A stretch of 64,000 nucleotides of DNA from an uncultured Clostridia bacterium (GCA_947088135.1 CAMUFJ010000005.1:1-64000), one strand, 5' to 3'; shown: positions 43,458-53,369, counted from the stretch's first letter. Program-made: numbers and translations. The notes: generated from the letters alone by a model not told the origin.

Positions 43458-44159
43458 CTAAATTTCGGAGAATACCTCTCCAAGTCCTCTGTGAATTACT
43501 AAATCGCACTTGTGATCGAGCGACGTTTCGTCGCGATTGATGAGCACAAGATGCTTGCCGCGAAAACAGTTTACAAAGCTTGCCGCAGGATAAACGGTGA
43601 GAGAAGTGCCCGCAACGACGAGCATATCCGCTTCGGAGATCGCGCTCACCGCACCCTGTACCGTTTCTGCGTCGAGCGACTCTCCGTACAGCACGACGTC
43701 GGGCTTAACAAGTCCCCCGCATCGGCATTTGGGAATTCCGTCGCAGGCGGCGATTTCCTCGGCGGACATCGGCGCGCCGCACTTTAAACAAAAATTGCGG
43801 TGTACGCTACCGTGCAGTTCGAAGACACGCTTGCTTCCTGCTGCTTGATGAAGCCCGTCGATATTTTGCGTAACGACGGCGAGCAGTTTCCCCTCCCGCT
43901 CCCATTCGGCAAGGCGGTTGTGAACGGCGTTCGGTTTCGCCCAAAGCGGAAGCATCTTATCCTTGTAAAAACGGTAAAATTCCGCCGTATGAGAGAAAAA
44001 GTAATCCGCGCTCAAAATACGCTCGGGAGGTACGGCGTATTTCATATGGTACAACCCGTCCTGCGAACGAAAATCGGGAATCCCGCTCTCCGTGGACACT
44101 CCCGCACCCCCGAAAAATACGATTCGCCCGCTCGATTGTACCATTTCCCGTAAGGTCAT
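43458..44159 (-). CDS. cobB: NAD-dependent protein deacylase (sirtuin)
   Basis: A 233-residue sirtuin. NAD-binding motifs GAGVSTESGIPDFRS (about 19-33) and TQNIDGLH (about 97-104), catalytic His in LHGSVH, and a zinc site of Cys pairs CLKC and CRCGG are all present. It should remove acetyl or similar acyl groups from lysines in an NAD-consuming reaction. It heads the cobB-miaB-mutS-mutL-miaA-ynbB unit, under its own promoter, with GCGGAG before the ATG. Confidence 0.95.
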   Translation of the reverse strand: MTLREMVQSSGRIVFFGGAGVSTESGIPDFRSQDGLYHMKYAVPPERILSADYFFSHTAEFYRFYKDKMLPLWAKPNAVHNRLAEWEREGKLLAVVTQNIDGLHQAAGSKRVFELHGSVHRNFCLKCGAPMSAEEIAACDGIPKCRCGGLVKPDVVLYGESLDAETVQGAVSAISEADMLVVAGTSLTVYPAASFVNCFRGKHLVLINRDETSLDHKCDLVIHRGLGEVFSEI

Positions 44160-44187
44160 AGAAACTCCGCATTATTTTTCAAATTAC

Positions 44188-44216
44188 ATTGTATCACAAA
44201 TTTAAAATTTTTTCAA
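44188..44216 (-). promoter_or_regulatory. Promoter of the cobB-mutSL-miaA unit
   Basis: Minus strand: TTGAAA (44211-44216), 17 bp, TACAAT (44188-44193), about 28 bp upstream of the cobB start. Confidence 0.75.
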
Positions 44217-44233
44217 CAAATGCGATAAATAAT

Positions 44234-44249
44234 CGGAAAATTTTTTCCG
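44234..44249 (+). repeat. Short perfect inverted repeat before the PBP gene
   Basis: CGGAAAA-TT-TTTTCCG lies 21 bp before the PBP start codon, in the divergent gap. The role is unclear: leader hairpin or operator. No clear plus-strand promoter was found. Confidence 0.3.
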
Positions 44250-44270
44250 CAAATACAAATACTACTGTAC

Positions 44271-46436
44271 ATGAAACGGGCAATGAAAATCCTACTCATA
44301 TTAATCGCAATCGTTCTGATCCTTTTGCTCGCCTTTCTCTTTTACTACCTCGGCGTAACCAAAGGAGAAAGCCTCGACAAGAGCAAGCTCGAATTAAACA
44401 CCTCATGCGTCTTCATCTACGACGGGACAGGAGAAGCCGTGGAAACAGCAGGCAAAAAACCTGCTGTAACCGCCATTCCGAAAACGCTCGCGAACGCCTT
44501 TGTCGCCGTCGAAGATAAAAACTTTTACCGCCATAACGGATTCGACTATAAGCGGATCGTAAAAGCGGCTCTCAAAAATATCGCCTCATTTTCTTTCCGC
44601 GAAGGCGCGTCTACGATCTCGCAACAGCTTATTAAAAACACCCATTTGTCAAGCGAAAAAACCATTAAACGCAAGCTGAAAGAGTATAAATTAACGCGTG
44701 CTTTGGAAAAGAATTATTCCAAACAGCAAATACTCGAACTCTATCTTAATTCTATTTACTTTGGACACAGCGCTTTCGGGATTGGGAACGCCGCGCAATT
44801 TTACTTCGGAAAACAGGTCGAAGAACTCGACAGCGCCGAATGCGCCATGCTCGCCGCGCTCGTAAAATCCCCCAACCGTTATTCCCCTTTCCGTAATGCG
44901 GAAAAATGTCTTACGCGAAGAAATCTCGTTTTACGGCTCATGCGGGAACAGAACTTTCTGACGGAAGAGGAATACGCACAAGCGGTTGAAAAGCCCCTGC
45001 CCGCCTCCTCCTCTTCCGCGGACGCAAACGCCTATATTGCCCGCGTGTACGAAGAGCTTATCCAACTTTTCCCAGACGCAAAAGCAGACAGCAAACTGCA
45101 CGTTTACACCTTTTACGACCGTTCGCTACAAGCGGAGCTGGAAGCAATCGACTGCGGTTCGGACGTTTGCATGCTCGTTCGCGACGTAAAAACGCACGGC
45201 ATAAAATCTTTCCGTTCCACGGTAGGAGCTCCCAAACGGCTTCCCGCCTCCACAATTAAACCGCTTCTCGTCTACGCGCCCGCCATGGAGGAAGGGCTTA
45301 TTTGCCCCCTCACCCCCGTGTTGGACGAGCGGACGGATTTCGGCGGATATTGCCCGGACGATTCGAACGGAGCTTCCGGAACATATATGAGCGTACGGCG
45401 CGCGCTTGCCAAGAGCGTGAATATTCCCGCCGTTAAAATTTTAAACGAGCTCGGCGTGGATCACGCTTGCACATATATGGAGAAAATGGGACTGAAAATC
45501 GATAGAGAAGATTTTTCGCTCGCGCTTGCACTCGGCGGTATGCGAGAAGGCTTTTCCCTGCCCGCCCTTGCCGACGGCTACGCAACGCTTGCCGGCGGAG
45601 GCGAATATTCCCCCTCGCAAACGATTTCTTATGTAACGAACGAGAAAGGAAAAGTCTTGTACCGCTTTACCCCTAACCCCAAGCGGGTATTTTCCGAAGA
45701 AGTAAGCTATCTGACAAGCGATATGCTGAAAACCGCCGTAAAGGAAGGCACTGCAAAAACGCTTTCCTCCCTGCCCTATCCCGTTTCCGCCAAGACGGGC
45801 ACAAATGAAGTTAACGGGAAAAATTTAGACGCTTACTCCATTTCCTATACCGGAAACGACGTCGTCGCCGTATGGCTGGGCAACCGCGATAATTCGCCCG
45901 TAAACGCTACGGGCGGGGGGCTGCCCACCAACTATGCGCTCCGCATTTACCGCGCGTTGTACAAAAACAGAACGCCCGAGGAGCTTGAACGCCCCGAAGG
46001 GATTTTAGAAGCGGAATACGATTTAGAGGAATACGAGCGCAACCACCGTATTCTGCTTGCCGACGGGCTCGCCCCCGTCTATACGAAAGGCTTCGAGCTG
46101 TTTGCAAAGCAGGCAATGCCGACGGAGATAAGCAATCGGTTCACCCATCCCACAATCGAAAAACCAACGCTTTCCGTAAAAAACGGCGCTGTATATATAG
46201 AACTATGTCAGACAAAGTACTATGATTATATTATAAAAAGAGAAAATCGCGGCGAAACAACCACGATTTATCAGGGGAAATATCAAAAAACTGTTTGCGA
46301 CAACTCCGTACGAAGCGGCGAAAGTTATCGCTATACCGTAATACCCGTATTCAACGGGTGCGAAGGCGAAAGCGTCGTTTTACCCTCCGTTACCGTCAAA
46401 AAACAGGAAGAGCTTCCAAACGATTGGTGGCAATAA
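44271..46436 (+). CDS. Class A penicillin-binding protein (PBP1A-like)
   Basis: A 721-residue bifunctional glycosyltransferase/transpeptidase. One N-terminal helix (about 5-28). GT51 domain: catalytic Glu in EDKNFYRHNG (E81), GASTISQQLIKN and the YLNSIYFG block. Transpeptidase: STIK near 327, SVN, and KTGTNE near 508. After about 615 a C-terminal fibronectin-like beta domain follows (PTLSVKNGAVYIEL to VTVKK). It has no recognisable Shine-Dalgarno sequence before its ATG (the leader reads AAATACAAATACTACTGTAC), unlike its neighbours. The stop codon TAA at 46434-46436 abuts the thiI stop codon with no gap, so the two convergent genes share no terminator that I can see. Confidence 0.95.
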   Translation: MKRAMKILLILIAIVLILLLAFLFYYLGVTKGESLDKSKLELNTSCVFIYDGTGEAVETAGKKPAVTAIPKTLANAFVAVEDKNFYRHNGFDYKRIVKAALKNIASFSFREGASTISQQLIKNTHLSSEKTIKRKLKEYKLTRALEKNYSKQQILELYLNSIYFGHSAFGIGNAAQFYFGKQVEELDSAECAMLAALVKSPNRYSPFRNAEKCLTRRNLVLRLMREQNFLTEEEYAQAVEKPLPASSSSADANAYIARVYEELIQLFPDAKADSKLHVYTFYDRSLQAELEAIDCGSDVCMLVRDVKTHGIKSFRSTVGAPKRLPASTIKPLLVYAPAMEEGLICPLTPVLDERTDFGGYCPDDSNGASGTYMSVRRALAKSVNIPAVKILNELGVDHACTYMEKMGLKIDREDFSLALALGGMREGFSLPALADGYATLAGGGEYSPSQTISYVTNEKGKVLYRFTPNPKRVFSEEVSYLTSDMLKTAVKEGTAKTLSSLPYPVSAKTGTNEVNGKNLDAYSISYTGNDVVAVWLGNRDNSPVNATGGGLPTNYALRIYRALYKNRTPEELERPEGILEAEYDLEEYERNHRILLADGLAPVYTKGFELFAKQAMPTEISNRFTHPTIEKPTLSVKNGAVYIELCQTKYYDYIIKRENRGETTTIYQGKYQKTVCDNSVRSGESYRYTVIPVFNGCEGESVVLPSVTVKKQEELPNDWWQ

Positions 46437-47588
46437 TCACAGCGCGATCTGCTCCAAACCCGCAACCGCTTCCTCTACAAGCCCCTCCACGTCGAGTTTG
46501 CTCTCCTCTTCTTCGATGAAGGAAAGCTTAGGCTTGATGGCGGGGAAGTCGGGTAAAAACACGGTACAGCAATCCTCGAAGGGAAGAACAGAAGTATCGT
46601 ATGTGCCTATTTTTTTGGCGCGAACGATGATTTCGTTTTTATCGAACCCGATCAAAGGGCGCAAAACGGGAAGCGTAACGACCGCGTTGGAAGAAGTGAT
46701 CCCCTCGATGGTTTGGCTCGCGACCTGCCCGAGACTCTCCCCCGTAATCAAGCACTTATCACCCTGTTTTCTGGCGACACGCTCCGCAATACGGAACATA
46801 AATCTGCGCAGGAGCGTAACGTTCAGCTCGGGCGCGCACTTAGCGTGGATTTCCTCCTGAATATGCGTAACGCTCGCCGTTGCGATTTTCATTGTACCCG
46901 CATAGCGCGAAAGCTCGCGCGCGAGCTCCACCACTTTTTCCTTTGCCTGTTCGTTCGTGTAAGGATAGCTATGAAAATGAAGGTATTCCACCGTCATGCC
47001 CCGCTTGGCGAGCATATAGCCCGCAACAGGCGAATCGATCCCGCCCGAAATGAGCAACAGTCCTTTGCCCGACGTGCCCACAGGCATACCGCCCGCGCCA
47101 TCTATAAATTTTCCGAACACGAGCGCAGTCCCGTTCTCGCGAACGTCGATAAAAACGTGCGACTGGGGCTCATGCACGTCCACCTTCAAGCTCTTGAAAT
47201 CAGAGAGCAGCCGCCCGCCGATTTCCGCATTGATTTGCATGGAAGTCAGCGGGTATTTTTTATCGGCGCGGTGGGTATCCACCTTAAACGTTCCGCACGT
47301 AGGAGCAACCGTTTTCACCGCCTCGTAGACGTGCTCCATATCAGAGGGAACGACAAGCGCAGAAGAATAGGAATGCACGCCGAACACGCAGGAAATGCGC
47401 TCCATGATCTCTTCTTCCCGTTCTTCGGGATAGCCCGCAACGAGGTACCGCCCGCTTGTGCGGTGCAATTCGTGGCGAATCCCCTTCAACGCGCGCTCTA
47501 AGTTCACCGAAAATACCCGTTCGAAATATCCGCGGTTTTTTCCTTTCAAATGTATTTCCGCATAGCGGATAATAATAACTTTTTCCAT
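46437..47588 (-). CDS. thiI: tRNA 4-thiouridine synthase ThiI
   Basis: A 383-residue enzyme that thiolates U8 of tRNA and, in many species, helps sulfur transfer for thiamine. N-terminal ferredoxin-like and THUMP domains (to about 165) precede the PP-loop ATPase with LLISGGIDSPVAG near 177. There is no C-terminal rhodanese domain, as in Bacillus-type ThiI; sulfur would come directly from the cysteine desulfurase encoded 1 bp upstream. A FEDCC cysteine pair lies near 335. Last gene of the arginine-led unit. Confidence 0.96.
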   Translation of the reverse strand: MEKVIIIRYAEIHLKGKNRGYFERVFSVNLERALKGIRHELHRTSGRYLVAGYPEEREEEIMERISCVFGVHSYSSALVVPSDMEHVYEAVKTVAPTCGTFKVDTHRADKKYPLTSMQINAEIGGRLLSDFKSLKVDVHEPQSHVFIDVRENGTALVFGKFIDGAGGMPVGTSGKGLLLISGGIDSPVAGYMLAKRGMTVEYLHFHSYPYTNEQAKEKVVELARELSRYAGTMKIATASVTHIQEEIHAKCAPELNVTLLRRFMFRIAERVARKQGDKCLITGESLGQVASQTIEGITSSNAVVTLPVLRPLIGFDKNEIIVRAKKIGTYDTSVLPFEDCCTVFLPDFPAIKPKLSFIEEEESKLDVEGLVEEAVAGLEQIAL

Positions 47589-47589
47589 A

Positions 47590-48711
47590 TTAACCTAACT
47601 TTTTTTTGTATTCCGAAGCGACGGCGTTCATCGCTTCCGCGCAATGCAATACTTCTTCTTCCTTCGTTTCCGAACAAAAACTTACGCGCAAAACTCCGTC
47701 GAGCATTTCTTTACCGTAACCGCAGCTTTCCAAAATACGGCTATGCGGTTTTTTGGAACTGCAAGCGCTTCCCGTTCCTACGGCAACGCCCTTCTCCCAC
47801 AGCATACGCTGCAACACTTCGCCCCGCATTCCGCTTGCCGACACCGTGAGAATGTACGGCGAACCGTCGTTGGGGGAAATGCGCGCGAATAACTCTTTGT
47901 CAAGTCGATCAAACAGAAGTTCGCGGTAGGCAAGCAATCTTTTACCGTCCTCCGCGAGCGTACGGAATTTCTGTTCCGCCGCATAGCGAAAAACTGCGAT
48001 ACCGTAGGTGTTTTCCGTGCCGCTTCTGAGCTCCCCCTCCTGCCCTCCGCCGAATAAAAAGGCTTGCAAGGGGAATTTCTTGCGCCTTATGAGCGCGCCC
48101 GTCCCCTTCAATCCTCCGATTTTGTGGGCGCTCAGAGAATAGAGATCGACGTTTTCGGTAAGCCGCACGGGAATTTTTCCGTACGCCTGCACCCCGTCGC
48201 TATGGAACACCGTGCGGGGATTTTTGGCTTTTACGCGGCAGGCAAGCTCGTTGATATCGTTTACCGCGCCCGTTTCGTTGTTTACGTGTACGATGCTGAC
48301 AAGGCTCGTCTTTTCATCCACGAGGGATAAGAGCGCGTCGCCGTCCACCCGCCCGTCCTTTAAAACGGGGGCAAAGCGCGGCTCTACGCCTCTGTTTTTC
48401 AGCTCTATAAAGCTCTTGAATACCGCCGAGTGCTCTCCGCCGTCCGTAACGGCGTTCCCGCGTTTGCCCGCTGTAAAAACGGCTTGGTTGTCCGCCTCCG
48501 TCCCGCAGGAGGTGAATACAAGGGAAAACTTATCGCAGGAGGCGATCTGCGCGGTCAAAAATTCCCGCGCACGCTCGATTTCGGCATGAACGCTCGCTCC
48601 TCCTCCGTAACGGGCGGAGGGATTGAAATAATCTTCCGTTATAAACTTGTTTGCCCGCGCAATCGCCGTTTCATTGGGACGGGTCGTCGCGGCACTATCG
48701 AGATAAATCAT
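47590..48711 (-). CDS. Cysteine desulfurase (NifS/IscS family)
   Basis: A 373-residue PLP enzyme that takes sulfur from cysteine. The opening YLDSAATTRP, the PLP lysine in SAHKIGG (near 198) and the active cysteine in GSACSS (near 318) are all present. It is most likely the dedicated partner of ThiI, as in the nifZ-thiI pairs of Firmicutes; no iscU or suf scaffold gene is near. Overlaps the upstream membrane-protein gene by 4 bp and lies 1 bp before thiI. Confidence 0.95.
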   Translation of the reverse strand: MIYLDSAATTRPNETAIARANKFITEDYFNPSARYGGGASVHAEIERAREFLTAQIASCDKFSLVFTSCGTEADNQAVFTAGKRGNAVTDGGEHSAVFKSFIELKNRGVEPRFAPVLKDGRVDGDALLSLVDEKTSLVSIVHVNNETGAVNDINELACRVKAKNPRTVFHSDGVQAYGKIPVRLTENVDLYSLSAHKIGGLKGTGALIRRKKFPLQAFLFGGGQEGELRSGTENTYGIAVFRYAAEQKFRTLAEDGKRLLAYRELLFDRLDKELFARISPNDGSPYILTVSASGMRGEVLQRMLWEKGVAVGTGSACSSKKPHSRILESCGYGKEMLDGVLRVSFCSETKEEEVLHCAEAMNAVASEYKKKLG

Positions 48712-49316
48712 TGCGTAGTAAATTTACTTCTGCCCGTAGCGCGCACGAGATATTCGAGCAGCATTGTACGGCATTCTATAATGTACATATTCTTCCCCAT
48801 CGTCGTGGTGGTGAGAACATAGACGAATTGCTTCTCTTCGGCAGGTTCGGAGTTGGGCGTTAAAAATTTGGGCTTCTTCCCCGCAAGTCCCGCGAGCGCG
48901 GTATTGTAGGAATCGGCACTGCAATATCCGATTTTCAAAATTTGATCGGCTTTGAGCGTCGCGACGAATTTCCGTCTGCGCTCGTTGAGTACTTTGGTTA
49001 TACGAAGCTCGTCCTCAACGAACACGTAGTCGTAACTCACGTTAAAACGGCGTCTGAAAATCCAGAGGATCACGCCCGTTGCAATCAGCATAACGACCCC
49101 AAGCACGACCGTTACGATAGCAAATACGGGAGAGGCGCCCTGCTCCTTTGCCGCCGTAATAAATCCGGGAATCGTCGGCAAAAAGATGAACGCCATAATG
49201 ACGGCAAACGCAAAAAAGACGATTGCCGCGATCTGAAACGCTTTGTTGATTTTTGCCTCCCTTTTCGCACGCAGAGAAATTGCGCTCTCCTCGTACAATC
49301 CGCCTTGAATCATCAA
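48708..49316 (-). CDS. Conserved membrane protein, two helices plus beta domain, unknown function
   Basis: A 202-residue protein. Two transmembrane helices (about 28-50 and 66-88) are followed by a basic RRRFNVSYDYVFVEDELRITKV segment and a beta-rich C-terminal domain that could be a PH-like fold (inference). The same design, two helices then a small beta domain, is seen in the otherwise unrelated small protein at 60986. It sits between carB-dapF and the cysteine desulfurase with 4-bp overlaps on both sides, so it is firmly embedded in the operon. I do not recognise its family. Confidence 0.8.
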   Translation of the reverse strand: MMIQGGLYEESAISLRAKREAKINKAFQIAAIVFFAFAVIMAFIFLPTIPGFITAAKEQGASPVFAIVTVVLGVVMLIATGVILWIFRRRFNVSYDYVFVEDELRITKVLNERRRKFVATLKADQILKIGYCSADSYNTALAGLAGKKPKFLTPNSEPAEEKQFVYVLTTTTMGKNMYIIECRTMLLEYLVRATGRSKFTTQ

Positions 49317-52300
49317 AATTCCACCTTCCCTTCAAATACTTTTACAACGTTGCCCGCAAGTTTCACCCTGCCGTCCGACTTATAGCGAACAATCAAATCT
49401 CCTCCGGTCACTTTTACGGTAATATCGATATCCCGTTTGCAGTGTCCGTTTAAAACGCTTGCAACCGCCGCGGCAGCCGCACCCGTACCGCACGCAAGCG
49501 TTTCGCCGTTCCCGCGCTCCCAAACACGCATTTTCAGCGTACTCTCGTTAACGACTCGCACAAATTCCACATTTGTCTTTTCGGGAAAATACTTGCTGTT
49601 TTCGATTTTAGAGCCAAGCGTTTCCACGTCGATGCTCTCTACTTTGTCGCAGAAAATAACGCAGTGCGGATTGCCTAAATTGACGAGCGTAACACGGTAT
49701 TCCTTCCCATCGATTTCCATAGGCTGATCGACGATAAGCTTCCCCTTCCACACGGAGGGAATGTGCTCGCCCGAAAGAACGGCTTCGCCCAAGTCAACGC
49801 TCGCGCTCGTTACCACTCCGCCGAAGGAATACACCTTTACCTTCTTAATACCGCTCATTGTTTCGATCGTCATGGTCGTTTTGGGTACGATACCCTTTTC
49901 GTAAAGGTATTTTGCTACGCAACGGATAGCGTTACCCGCCATTTTGCTTTCCGTACCGTCTTGATTGTAAATGCGCATTTTTGCGTCGGCGATATCCGAC
50001 TTGCCCATGAGGACAATTCCGTCTCCCCCGATGCCGTAATGGCGTTCCACAAAATTGATTGCGAGCGATTCGGGACAGGTAATTTTGCCTTCCATGTCCT
50101 CAAAATAGATATAGTCGTTACCCGAAGCCTGCATTTTGGTAAAGCTGAGTTCCGTCCTCTTCGTCCGCAAATTATTGATATCCACAAGCTCGGTATTGTA
50201 TTCCGTAAACTTGCTTTTCACGATATCGCAGAGCGCGTTCGCCGTGTCGAGCGAAGTAAGCACGGTAATTCCGAGTAGAATGGCGTGATGATGCAATTCG
50301 ATATAGTCCGCGATCGAATCGACGTCCGTCTTGCCCGTGTAGATAATATAATCGATCTTGCCCTCGTCCATGAGCTTACAGACCTGCTTGGTCGCCTTCA
50401 ACCGCTCCACTACGGTAACGTCGATGCCCAGATCGGCAATCACCCGCGCGGTTCCCGCCGTCGCATAGAGGTTGCACCCGAGGTCGGCAAATTTCTTTGC
50501 GATGGAAACGAGCTCGTATTTGTCCTGATCGTTTACGGTGAAATAGACGCCGACGGGCTTTTCGGGCGTGGGATGGCACATTTTAAAACCTGCCGAAACA
50601 AGCCCTTTAAACAGCGCTTCCTCTATCGTTTTTCCGATACCGAGCACCTCGCCCGTAGACTTCATTTCAGGACCGAGCTGAGAGTTTACGTCGTTGAGCT
50701 TTTCAAAGCTGAACACGGGGACTTTGACCGCAACGTAGGGCGAAGCCGGATAAAGCCCCGTGCCGAAACCGAGCCGTTTGAGCTTCGCGCCCGCCATGAT
50801 TTTAGTGGCAAGCTCCACCATGGGCACGCCCGTCACCTTGGAAATGTAGGGAATGGTGCGCGACGCGCGCGGATTGACTTCGATGACGTAAAGCTGATTC
50901 TGATAGATGAGGTATTGAATGTTGATAAGCCCCTTCGTTTTGAGAGAAAGCGCAAGTTTAGTAGACATCTCCACGATGTCGCGGAGCATGGCGTCGCTCA
51001 AATGGTAAGGCGGATAGACGGCGATCGAATCGCCCGAGTGTACGCCCGCGCGCTCGATGTGTTGCATGATACCGGGAATCAGCACGTCCGTGCCGTCCGA
51101 AATAGCATCCACCTCTAATTCCGTACCCATGAGATATTTGTCGCAGAGCACGGGATTTTCGATATGCTGTGCCAAAATGACGTCCATATAGCGGGAAATG
51201 TCGTTCTCGGTAAATGCGATCGTCATATTTTGCCCGCCGATCACGTAGGACGGACGAAGCAAAACGGGATAGCCGAGTTGCTGAGCCGCCTTGATCGCCT
51301 CGCGTTTGGTCATAACGGTAAGCCCTTTGGGACGGGCGATACCGAACTTTTCCAAGAGCTCGTCGAAGCGTTCGCGGTCCTCCGCCATATCCACGCTGTC
51401 CGCGCTCGTTCCCAAAATGCGAATACCCTTTTCGGCGAGATAACCGCAGAGCTTGATCGCCGTTTGTCCGCCGAACGTAATAACGACGCCGTACGGTTTT
51501 TCCACGTCGATGACGTTTTGCACGTCCTCAGGCGTGAGAGATTCGAAGTACAGTCTGTCCGCCGTATCGAAGTCGGTGGAAACCGTTTCGGGATTGTTAT
51601 TGATGATAATTACTTCGTAGCCGAGCTCTTTGAGCGTCCATACGCAGTGGACGGAAGAATAATCGAACTCGATGCCCTGACCGATCCGTATGGGACCGGA
51701 ACCAATTACGATGACCCGTTTCTTCTCGCTCGCGTCCACGAACGGCTTCGCCTCGTCGTGTGAAACGTCGTCGTAGGTGGAATAGAAATAAGGCGTACCC
51801 GCGGCAAACTCAGCAGCGCAGGTATCTACCATTTTAAAGCACGCCCGCCGATGTGCTGGAAGCTTATCCCCGCTGATTTTGAGAAGCGCCTTGTCGGTAT
51901 AACCCAGCTTCTTGCCGCGCTCGTACTCTTGTTTCGTCAACTTTTTGCCCAAAATGCTACGTTCGAAATCGACGAGGTTTTCAAGTTTCCCCAAAAACCA
52001 TCTATCAATTTTCGTCGCCGCAAAAATTTCGTCTACGGTAATACCGACCTTTAACGCGGCAAATACGGCAAACAGCCTCTCGTCGGTCATCTTTTCAATT
52101 TCGCCGTAAAGCTGCTCTTTGCTCATCTTTTCGAACTTGGGGTGGTTGAGCGTTTCCAAAGAAATTTCCGCGCCCCGCACCGCTTTCATAATCGCCTGTT
52201 CGAAGGAAGAGCCGATTGCCATGACCTCCCCCGTCGCCTTCATGCGAGAACCGAGCGTTCTGCCGGCATACAAGAACTTATCGAACGGCCACTTGGGAAG

Positions 52301-53368
52301 CTTTACGACCACGTAGTCGATCGTCGGCTCGAAACAGGCAAAAGTCTTGCCCGTGACGTCGTTTCTGATTTCATCAAGAGAATATCCGAGTGCGATTTTG
52401 GTTGCTACTTTCGCAATGGGATACCCCGTCGCCTTACTTGCAAGCGCGGACGAGCGGGAAACGCGGGGATTGACCTCGATCACGGCGTATTCGAAGCTGT
52501 CGGGGTGAAGCGCGAACTGACAGTTGCACCCACCCTCGATGCCGAGCTCGGTAATGATATCGAGCGAAGCCGTTCTCAACATTTGGTATTCTTTATCGGA
52601 CAGCGTGACCGCCGGCGCCATAACGATAGAATCGCCCGTGTGAATGCCGACGGGATCGAAGTTTTCCATAGAGCAAACGGTAATAACGTTCCCCATACCG
52701 TCGCGCAGTACCTCGAACTCGATTTCTTTCCAACCGCCGATGTACTTTTCAATGAGAACTTGCGTAATAGGCGAAAGCATGAGCCCGTTATGGGAGATCA
52801 TGCGGAGTTCCTCTTCGTCCCTTGCAACGCCGCCGCCCGCGCCGCCGAGCGTGAACGCGGGACGCACAATGACGGGATAGCCGAGCTTGTCCGCAATCTC
52901 AACGCACTCATCGACCGTATACGCGATGTCGGAGGGAACGACGGGCTGATTGATCTTCTTCATCGTTTCCTTGAAGAGCTCTCTGTCCTCCGCGCGGTCG
53001 ATCGCGTCTAACTTTGTTCCGATCAACTTTACGCCCCATTCGTCGAGGAAACCCGACTTTGCGAGCTTGCACCCCATTGTAAGCCCCGTTTGTCCGCCCA
53101 AAGAGGCAAGCAGGGAATCGGGGCGCTCTTTAATGATAATGCGTTTTAAGCTATCCTCGGTAAGCGGTTCGAGATAAATTTCGTCAGCAAGCATTTTGTC
53201 CGTCATGATTGTGGCGGGGTTGCAGTTGCAGAGCACCACGTTCACCCCCGCGTCTTTGAGAACACGGCACGCCTGCGCGCCCGCATAGTCAAATTCCGCC
53301 GCCTGACCGATAACGATGGGACCCGAACCTATAACCAATACTTTTTTAATATCGCTTCTCTTGGGCAT
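49313..53368 (-). CDS. carB-dapF: Fusion: carbamoyl-phosphate synthase large subunit (CarB) + diaminopimelate epimerase (DapF)
   Basis: One uninterrupted 1351-codon frame. Residues 1 to about 1070 are a complete CarB: two ATP-grasp halves (EVNPRVSRSSALASKATGYP in the first, EVNPRASRTIPYISKVTGVP in the second) and an MGS-like regulatory domain (about 930-1060, LYATAGTARVIADLG). After a short link (VDINNLRTKRTE) the sequence becomes a complete DapF from about 1074 (LSFTKMQASGNDYIYF) to the end. Both DapF catalytic cysteines are there: NAIRC at 1150 and ACGTGA near 1292. CarB makes carbamoyl phosphate with CarA; DapF converts LL- to meso-diaminopimelate for lysine and for MurE. Intact active-site residues on both sides argue that the fusion is functional. 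An internal start at the Met in FTKMQ is possible but has no ribosome site noted. 1 bp after carA. Confidence 0.95.
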   Translation of the reverse strand: MPKRSDIKKVLVIGSGPIVIGQAAEFDYAGAQACRVLKDAGVNVVLCNCNPATIMTDKMLADEIYLEPLTEDSLKRIIIKERPDSLLASLGGQTGLTMGCKLAKSGFLDEWGVKLIGTKLDAIDRAEDRELFKETMKKINQPVVPSDIAYTVDECVEIADKLGYPVIVRPAFTLGGAGGGVARDEEELRMISHNGLMLSPITQVLIEKYIGGWKEIEFEVLRDGMGNVITVCSMENFDPVGIHTGDSIVMAPAVTLSDKEYQMLRTASLDIITELGIEGGCNCQFALHPDSFEYAVIEVNPRVSRSSALASKATGYPIAKVATKIALGYSLDEIRNDVTGKTFACFEPTIDYVVVKLPKWPFDKFLYAGRTLGSRMKATGEVMAIGSSFEQAIMKAVRGAEISLETLNHPKFEKMSKEQLYGEIEKMTDERLFAVFAALKVGITVDEIFAATKIDRWFLGKLENLVDFERSILGKKLTKQEYERGKKLGYTDKALLKISGDKLPAHRRACFKMVDTCAAEFAAGTPYFYSTYDDVSHDEAKPFVDASEKKRVIVIGSGPIRIGQGIEFDYSSVHCVWTLKELGYEVIIINNNPETVSTDFDTADRLYFESLTPEDVQNVIDVEKPYGVVITFGGQTAIKLCGYLAEKGIRILGTSADSVDMAEDRERFDELLEKFGIARPKGLTVMTKREAIKAAQQLGYPVLLRPSYVIGGQNMTIAFTENDISRYMDVILAQHIENPVLCDKYLMGTELEVDAISDGTDVLIPGIMQHIERAGVHSGDSIAVYPPYHLSDAMLRDIVEMSTKLALSLKTKGLINIQYLIYQNQLYVIEVNPRASRTIPYISKVTGVPMVELATKIMAGAKLKRLGFGTGLYPASPYVAVKVPVFSFEKLNDVNSQLGPEMKSTGEVLGIGKTIEEALFKGLVSAGFKMCHPTPEKPVGVYFTVNDQDKYELVSIAKKFADLGCNLYATAGTARVIADLGIDVTVVERLKATKQVCKLMDEGKIDYIIYTGKTDVDSIADYIELHHHAILLGITVLTSLDTANALCDIVKSKFTEYNTELVDINNLRTKRTELSFTKMQASGNDYIYFEDMEGKITCPESLAINFVERHYGIGGDGIVLMGKSDIADAKMRIYNQDGTESKMAGNAIRCVAKYLYEKGIVPKTTMTIETMSGIKKVKVYSFGGVVTSASVDLGEAVLSGEHIPSVWKGKLIVDQPMEIDGKEYRVTLVNLGNPHCVIFCDKVESIDVETLGSKIENSKYFPEKTNVEFVRVVNESTLKMRVWERGNGETLACGTGAAAAAVASVLNGHCKRDIDITVKVTGGDLIVRYKSDGRVKLAGNVVKVFEGKVEF

Positions 53369-53369
53369 C

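Noticed and set aside
49313..50160. CarB-DapF as an assembly or frameshift artefact
   Set aside because: Both halves are complete with all key residues, and the linker is in frame without a stop; an artefact would more likely cut one domain short. It still needs an independent check.
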